DNA from: Pseudodesulfovibrio sediminis
Lineage (GTDB): Bacteria > Desulfobacterota > Desulfovibrionia > Desulfovibrionales > Desulfovibrionaceae
DNA length: 64,000 nucleotides
Direction: 5' to 3'
NCBI RefSeq assembly: GCF_020886695.1
Contig: NZ_AP024485.1
Location: forward strand, 3,700,151-3,764,150
Notes under the pieces: model-generated
Told to the model about the DNA's origin: nothing
The model's database searches: none
The model's input: only the letters and a program-made list of their open reading frames with translations
Shown here: positions 59,408 to 64,000 of the stretch, one piece after another
Position numbering within the stretch: the stretch's first letter is position 1
Layout of the letters: the number at the start of each line of letters is the position of its first letter
Made by a program: the position numbers and the translations under genes

Positions 59408-61069
59408 TTATGACTGGCGCATGACGTCCAGAAGATGGCGCAGCCGGAGTTCGTATGTGTGTTCAGCGAGGATGCGTTTTCGTGCGGCGTGCGCAATGGC
59501 CTGCCGTGCCGTCTTGTTTCGCAGAAATTTATCGATGAGTTCGGGAATCTCGTCGATTTTTTCAAAGACAACAGCCTCTGTTTGCAGATCAAAGAGATGT
59601 TCCATCTCCTTTCTGTAATCGGTAATCAGAAAGCCCCCGCATGCCGGGACGTCAAAGACGCGCTGATTGACCGCGCCCACCATCTGACGGCTGGTGCAGT
59701 TGAAGTTGACTTTGGAGGCCGGATAGAAGGCCGGAAGCTCCATGTAATAGTCCAGCCGGGAGATGGCGTTCCAGCCGTGTGCCGGGAGCAGGTGTTTCCA
59801 GCCCCGGTCGCCGACAATGGTGGGCGAGAACGGGAGGGTCTTTTCAACGCAGGCCAGTCTGTATTGCCGTGTGGCTTCCCAGGTGAGCAACGACTCGCAA
59901 GCCAGCCGGTTTTCCATGGTGGGCAGCGCGTTGAGTGCGGCGAACCAGTCGGGATGGTGCTGTTCAAGGTATCGGGCGACCAGGGTTTCCCCTGAACTGC
60001 CATAGGCGCGGGCCACGGCCGCATAGTCTCGGGCCAGCTCGGCAGGGAGCGCGGCCTGCGACAGGCTGTCGGCCACAGGTCTGGTCATTGAGTTGCCCAC
60101 GAAGGAAACATCGCAATTCCACTGCGTGGACACTTTTCCGGGAGTGAAGCTCTTGGGATCAGTGGCCAGCGGCAGATAGTGGATGCGGGAAAATCCTTTG
60201 GCCCGTATGGTGTCGATATTTCCTGCGTCAAAGGTGAAGATGGTCGTGTTATCCGTGCCGGGGTGGGCGTAGTCAAAGAGAATCAGATGAGGATTGTCCA
60301 CGAACCAGGAGGCCAGGGGGAGACCCAGGTCGTCCAGAAGCCCGGCCAGTTTACCTTGGCGATCCAGTCCGAAATGGTTGACCGTGAGCACGAAATCCGG
60401 CTTGAAATCGATGATCGCCTTGAGAATGGCTTCGATGAACTCCTGACTTCCTTTTTCTCGGTTATCCAATGAGATCGCCCTGTGTTCAATGCCCATGCCG
60501 TCCAGAGCGGCGAGAATCTCGTGGCATAAAAAATACCTCGAATCAAAGAACAGCACCCGCGGAAGGGCATGCTGAAATTTGGGGTAGTGAGTCTGACTCC
60601 AGAAGTCCGGCCTTGGTGCTGCTTTGATGGTGTCGTTCAGTGCGCCGTAGTAGTCGCGGTCTAGTCTGAGGTAGAGTGGAAAGATCACTGGCGCCAGTGA
60701 GAGGTCGCCATTGGCGGCCTGAAAATCATGGATACGCGTGAGTGCGTCGCGTGGGTTTGCGTCGTCGACCCAGAGCAGGTTCGGAGATTGAGTGCATCTG
60801 GTTTTGACTGTGGTAACGTCAAGGATCGAGGTTTCCCGATCCACGACAATAACCGGAAGGCCTCGTTGCAGCAGGGCTTCCAGGCATATGCCCAGTCCCG
60901 ATCCCATAAGCACCGGTATGGTGTCGTCTGCGATTTCCGTTGCCATGGCTGCTTCGCGGTCAGCCCCTTTGCGGCCCCACAGGTGCCAGGTCTTGCCCAG
61001 GATGTGAATACGGACATCTGAAAGAGGACCGTTGAGAATGGGTTCTGCTGTGTAGGGGGTATGGACCAT
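59408..61069 (-). CDS. CgeB-like glycosyltransferase (DUF3880 family)
   Basis: A 553-residue protein. Residues 1-160 resemble a nucleotide-sugar or accessory domain ([20 protein letters not shown]); the middle holds DUF3880-like sequence ([20 protein letters not shown]) and the end a GT4-like transferase region ([34 protein letters not shown]). Proteins of this type are frequent beside flagellin genes in Desulfovibrio. It is transcribed toward flagellin, 293 bases upstream of it; no promoter or terminator was identified. Confidence 0.78.
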   Translation of the reverse strand: MVHTPYTAEPILNGPLSDVRIHILGKTWHLWGRKGADREAAMATEIADDTIPVLMGSGLGICLEALLQRGLPVIVVDRETSILDVTTVKTRCTQSPNLLWVDDANPRDALTRIHDFQAANGDLSLAPVIFPLYLRLDRDYYGALNDTIKAAPRPDFWSQTHYPKFQHALPRVLFFDSRYFLCHEILAALDGMGIEHRAISLDNREKGSQEFIEAILKAIIDFKPDFVLTVNHFGLDRQGKLAGLLDDLGLPLASWFVDNPHLILFDYAHPGTDNTTIFTFDAGNIDTIRAKGFSRIHYLPLATDPKSFTPGKVSTQWNCDVSFVGNSMTRPVADSLSQAALPAELARDYAAVARAYGSSGETLVARYLEQHHPDWFAALNALPTMENRLACESLLTWEATRQYRLACVEKTLPFSPTIVGDRGWKHLLPAHGWNAISRLDYYMELPAFYPASKVNFNCTSRQMVGAVNQRVFDVPACGGFLITDYRKEMEHLFDLQTEAVVFEKIDEIPELIDKFLRNKTARQAIAHAARKRILAEHTYELRLRHLLDVMRQS

Positions 61070-61136
61070 GGGTTCAATCTGTACTGCAAACAGGACAGGT
61101 CAGGCAAGGCGTCTTTCTTATATATGATATGTACGG

Positions 61137-62111
61137 CTACGGCAGGCTGGGGAATGGTGGGTCGGCGTAGTGCGACATCCTGTGTGTTGCGACGCCGGGG
61201 ATCGCCGTATCCAGTGAAGGTCCGGGGTCAGGCAGATGCAGGGGCGCATTGTCAAAGAGTGCCGGTTGCAGCGTCCGGCAGAGTTCGCTGGCGCGGGATG
61301 CGGCTTCTTCCATCATGCCCGCGAGTGTGGCTGTCTGTGCTTTCCCGGTCATTGGATGGGTGTATGTAAAGGGTTGATCAAAGTATCCTGCCTGTCGCAG
61401 TAATTGTGGCGCATAGAACAATGTGACCAATTCAACGACCGCGCTCGGGAGTAGGGGGATCAGCGTAAAGAGTGAACGGGCAAGCCATGCCGTGGAGTAG
61501 AGTGTTTGAAGACGGCCATACCAGCCAAAGGCGTTTTGCAGCCCTGCGCGTGTCTCTGTCGCGGAGAGTGCAGCCATATCGGCGATGCCCTTTACCGGGA
61601 GCGCTGCAAACAGGGTCGGTTTCAGCGAGTGCATCAGGCGTCTGACCCGATAGGTCGGGCGACCGAGCATCTCAGGACACATGATCATGTCCATGAGTGA
61701 TTCCAGCGCGCGGTGTCGTTGCCGTACCCTAGATTTCTGTGCGGCATCGTCGGCATAATAGTTGCCTGAGAGATACCAGACCATGGGGTGCATGACGACA
61801 TCGGCAAAGATGTGTGTGACCATGCCGACCAACAGGGATATGGCCAGTCCCGGTTCGGCGAGTTGAGCGATATGTTCGGTCTGCAGGCGAATCAGGGTGA
61901 ACGTATCCTGGCCGTTTGAGCCGTGGAGTTGATGGGCCAATCGTTCCAGGGAACGGCCCGGGCCGGATCTGCCGTAAAACAACCCGTCGTGAAAGACGGC
62001 GCCAAGCAACAATCCGGATTGGTGAGCGGTCAGGTGATCAGCGTAAGGCGTGTCGGCAAGTTTCGCTGCCGTCATTTCCGTGATCTTGAAATGGATAAGG
62101 TCTTTGGGCAT
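61137..62111 (-). CDS. Zinc-dependent phospholipase C-like protein
   Basis: A 324-residue protein of the zinc-dependent phospholipase C family. It begins MPKDLIHFKI, then LGAVFHDGLF and MVTHIFADVVMHPMVWYL, giving the His/Asp residues that would bind zinc. It has hydrophobic segments in the second half (SLFTLIPLLPSAVVELVTLF) but no clear signal peptide, so it may be membrane-associated rather than secreted. ATG 62111 fits the family start; ATG 62144 upstream overlaps the divergent region. Confidence 0.75.
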   Translation of the reverse strand: MPKDLIHFKITEMTAAKLADTPYADHLTAHQSGLLLGAVFHDGLFYGRSGPGRSLERLAHQLHGSNGQDTFTLIRLQTEHIAQLAEPGLAISLLVGMVTHIFADVVMHPMVWYLSGNYYADDAAQKSRVRQRHRALESLMDMIMCPEMLGRPTYRVRRLMHSLKPTLFAALPVKGIADMAALSATETRAGLQNAFGWYGRLQTLYSTAWLARSLFTLIPLLPSAVVELVTLFYAPQLLRQAGYFDQPFTYTHPMTGKAQTATLAGMMEEAASRASELCRTLQPALFDNAPLHLPDPGPSLDTAIPGVATHRMSHYADPPFPSLP

Positions 62112-62196
62112 GCAGTGTCCGTTTTGGGTTTGCTTTTCCTGCATGCTACTTGATACTGTCTCCGGGTCAAGACATCTTCAACAACAGGATTTTTCA

Positions 62197-62724
62197 GTGA
62201 CCAAATATCTCATTAATGAACAATATGACGTGGAGGATGCCGAGGCCAGCAAAGGGTTCGGCAAAGGGGAAAAACGGGAGGATTATGCGGATGCCTGGCA
62301 GGACACCGGCAACGTGGTCCTGATAGGGCTGCCCGGAGCAGGCAAGGCGGCATTGGCCGAACTCCTGAGTGAGAGAGCTGGTATCGAGGTGCGTGTCCCC
62401 GTTGATGCCGAGACCGCCAAGGTGGCGCTTGCCGAGGGCGGCAGGGTCATCGTCCTCACCGATGATCTGGTGGAGGACGCCGAGGTCCAGCCGCTCATAC
62501 ATGATTCGGGTAAGGTCTTTTATCTGATGGCCGACACCAGGCTGCTTTCCGACAGGGTGGCGAAGCGGGACGCGATCGAGGATCGGGATACCTTGTGGCG
62601 AGAGATGTCCGCACGACTCGCTGTCATGGAGCCTGTCTTTTACAGCGTGCTTCATTTTATCATGCAGGCAGCGGAGGCTCCCGAGGAGCTACTGTCCGAC
62701 GCTTTGGAGAAGGTCGGGTACTAG
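62197..62724 (+). CDS. Shikimate-kinase-like P-loop protein, degenerate
   Basis: A 175-residue protein. After a 40-residue charged N-terminal part comes a P-loop, G44-LPGA-G49-K50, followed by A51-A52 where shikimate kinases have Thr/Ser. The C-terminal part (RDTLWREMSARLAVMEPVFY) resembles the shikimate kinase lid and terminal helix. Loss of the hydroxyl residue that ligates Mg questions kinase activity. The GTG start at 62197 has AGGAT upstream. It is followed by thyX after 69 bases. Confidence 0.72.
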   Translation: MTKYLINEQYDVEDAEASKGFGKGEKREDYADAWQDTGNVVLIGLPGAGKAALAELLSERAGIEVRVPVDAETAKVALAEGGRVIVLTDDLVEDAEVQPLIHDSGKVFYLMADTRLLSDRVAKRDAIEDRDTLWREMSARLAVMEPVFYSVLHFIMQAAEAPEELLSDALEKVGY

Positions 62725-62793
62725 TGACAGGCTCTTCGCTTTACGGTAAGCAGTGGAACGCAAAATACATCACTCATTCATAGGGAGAAATAC

Positions 62794-63528
62794 ATGCCGG
62801 AAAAGAAACTCAGGGTCGAATTCTTGTCCATGACCCCGGACGCTCTGTCCCTCATCTATGCCGCATTCAGGCAGTGTTACCATGCCGGTTTCGTGGCAGA
62901 CATGTGGCCTCGGCTGTTGTCCGGTGAAGTCGATCCTCAGGTTCAGGCGGACTTTGTGTCAAAGACCATGGAGTCCGGTCACGACAGTCCGATAGAGCAT
63001 GTCTCCATGACCTTTGCGATAGAGGGAATCTCCCGGGCGTGCTCCCATCAGATCGTGCGTCATCGGATCGCATCCTACTCCCAGCAGAGCCAGCGGTATG
63101 TGTCCGAGAATGATATGGAGTACATCCTGCCGCCTGCCATCGCCAAGATACCTGAAGCCCGGGAACGGTTCGAGTCCTTCATGGCCGAAGTGCAGTCCGC
63201 ATATTCCGATTTGCGTGAAATACTGGTTGATCATGGGCGAAAGTCCAAGGCCAACGAGGATGCGCGATTCGTTCTGCCGCAAGCTGCTGAAACCAAGATT
63301 GTCATCACCATGAACTGCCGGAGCCTGCACCATTTCTTCCATCTGCGTTGCTGTAATCGCGCCCAGTGGGAAGTCAGAGCAATGGCTGATTTGATGTTGG
63401 ATATATGTAAAGATAAACTTCCTGCTATTTTTGCTCATGGCGGAGCCAGGTGCGAGCAGTTGGGATACTGCCCGGAATCGCCGAAATTCGCCTGTGGCAA
63501 GTACCCGACTCGAGAAAAAAACGGGTAA
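62794..63528 (+). CDS. thyX: Flavin-dependent thymidylate synthase ThyX
   Basis: A 244-residue enzyme making dTMP from dUMP with FAD, NADPH and methylene-folate. The ThyX motif RHR-x7-S is at residues 89-99 (RHRIASYSQQSQRY), with HDSPIEHVSMTFAIEGISRA before it and HFFHLRCCNRAQWEVRAMAD after it. Length is typical. The ATG has AGGGAGAAATAC upstream. It is the last gene in the window. Confidence 0.95.
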   Translation: MPEKKLRVEFLSMTPDALSLIYAAFRQCYHAGFVADMWPRLLSGEVDPQVQADFVSKTMESGHDSPIEHVSMTFAIEGISRACSHQIVRHRIASYSQQSQRYVSENDMEYILPPAIAKIPEARERFESFMAEVQSAYSDLREILVDHGRKSKANEDARFVLPQAAETKIVITMNCRSLHHFFHLRCCNRAQWEVRAMADLMLDICKDKLPAIFAHGGARCEQLGYCPESPKFACGKYPTREKNG

Positions 63529-64000
63529 AAATTTTCCAACACTTGGGGATTTTCCCTAGCCGCTGAGGCCTTGAGCTTCTTGACGATTCTGTGTCAACTT
63601 TTTTTATTTCAATTATTTTATATGGTTACATGTGTTCAAATATGAACATCCTGTGTCAGCCCTAGAGAATCGGGGGTTTTCGCCTTCTGCGTCTGTTGTC
63701 TGTTTTATAAAGATTTGTTGTGATAATAGTTGCTTATTAGCTTTGTTCAACAATATTAGTGGCTTGGTCGTGTGACGTCTCGCTAGACAGCAGGGTGGGA
63801 GAAAATGCCCTGTCGCAAAAAAAAGCCAAGAGAAAAGGAAATAACTAAAAAAATGATTAATTTGAGGTTTAGTGAGTTTTTATATGTTTAAAACTTTTTC
63901 AACAACTGTTTAAAAGTGTGTTTTCTAGAAATTATTGAGAGCCGGGAAACCCTTGTAACGCGGTTGTTTCATACGGGAAAAGGTAGAAAATCACTCCCTG
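63529..64000. other. AT-rich gene-free stretch at window end
   Basis: I see no convincing gene in these 472 bases. The stretch is much more AT-rich than the rest of the window. It holds a 6+6 palindrome TGTTCA-AATA-TGAACA (63633-63648), a weak hairpin near 63787-63813, and repeated TGTGTCA and TTCAACA words. It may be the upstream region of a gene beyond the window. Confidence 0.6.

Noticed and set aside
63529..64000. Replication origin in the AT-rich end
   Set aside because: No cluster of TTATCCACA-type DnaA boxes and no dnaA, dnaN or gidA nearby; AT-richness alone is insufficient.

Overview
The window reads as chromosomal backbone of a sulfate-reducing, flagellated bacterium of the Desulfovibrionaceae (Desulfovibrio / Pseudodesulfovibrio-like). 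This rests on four things: the siroheme-dependent heme pathway cluster ahbC-hemB-ahbD-ahbA/B, futalosine menaquinone genes, the fusion of the str and S10-spc-alpha operons without tuf between them, and the individual protein sequences. I see no transposase, integrase, phage gene, CRISPR array, rRNA or tRNA.

Bases 1-27480 (+ strand) are the translation and transcription block: the tail of rplA, an L10 leader, rplJ-rplL, rpoB-rpoC, a strong terminator, then rpsL-rpsG-fusA and an almost uninterrupted run rpsJ to rplQ that includes secY, map, rpmJ and rpoA. Two genes too short for ordinary ORF calling, rpmD and rpmJ, are present. Hairpins sit in nearly every longer gap (rplL-rpoB, rpoB-rpoC, fusA-rpsJ, rpsM-rpsK) and are the likely control points. 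A terminator at 27448-27480 closes the block.

Bases 27500-33300 hold a LysR regulator, then menaquinone synthesis by the futalosine route: mqnE-mqnC-mqnA on the - strand behind a near-consensus promoter, with mqnD divergent, followed by an EamA exporter. Bases 33400-38100 (- strand) hold a small Cys-rich protein and a lipid-transport operon: STAS-MlaE, MlaF, MlaD and an auxiliary lipoprotein, ending with DarP. Bases 38200-41800 are an Lrp/AsnC regulator with a bifunctional proline dehydrogenase / P5C dehydrogenase. Bases 41800-46300 hold rpe, the ABC-F protein Uup and a GNAT acetyltransferase on the - strand, an orphan periplasmic binding protein on the + strand and a small membrane protein.

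Bases 46300-50330 are the heme b pathway operon: ahbC, hemB, ahbD and one siroheme decarboxylase subunit. Bases 50390-53260 are envelope genes: an OmpA-type lipoprotein, a helical protein and a zinc-ribbon/Yip1 membrane protein. Bases 53340-61070 are a flagellar filament and glycosylation region with flagellin (sigma-28 promoter), fliD-fliS (sigma-54 promoter) and three glycosyltransferases. The window ends with a zinc-dependent phospholipase C-like protein, a degenerate shikimate-kinase-like protein, thyX, and 472 AT-rich bases without a gene.

Nothing here amounts to a wholly new system. The points most worth following are the His-rich tail on AhbD, the long hairpin inside the heme operon, the kinase-like protein with an altered P-loop, the two-domain glycosyltransferase next to fliS, and the apparently leaderless lrp gene.
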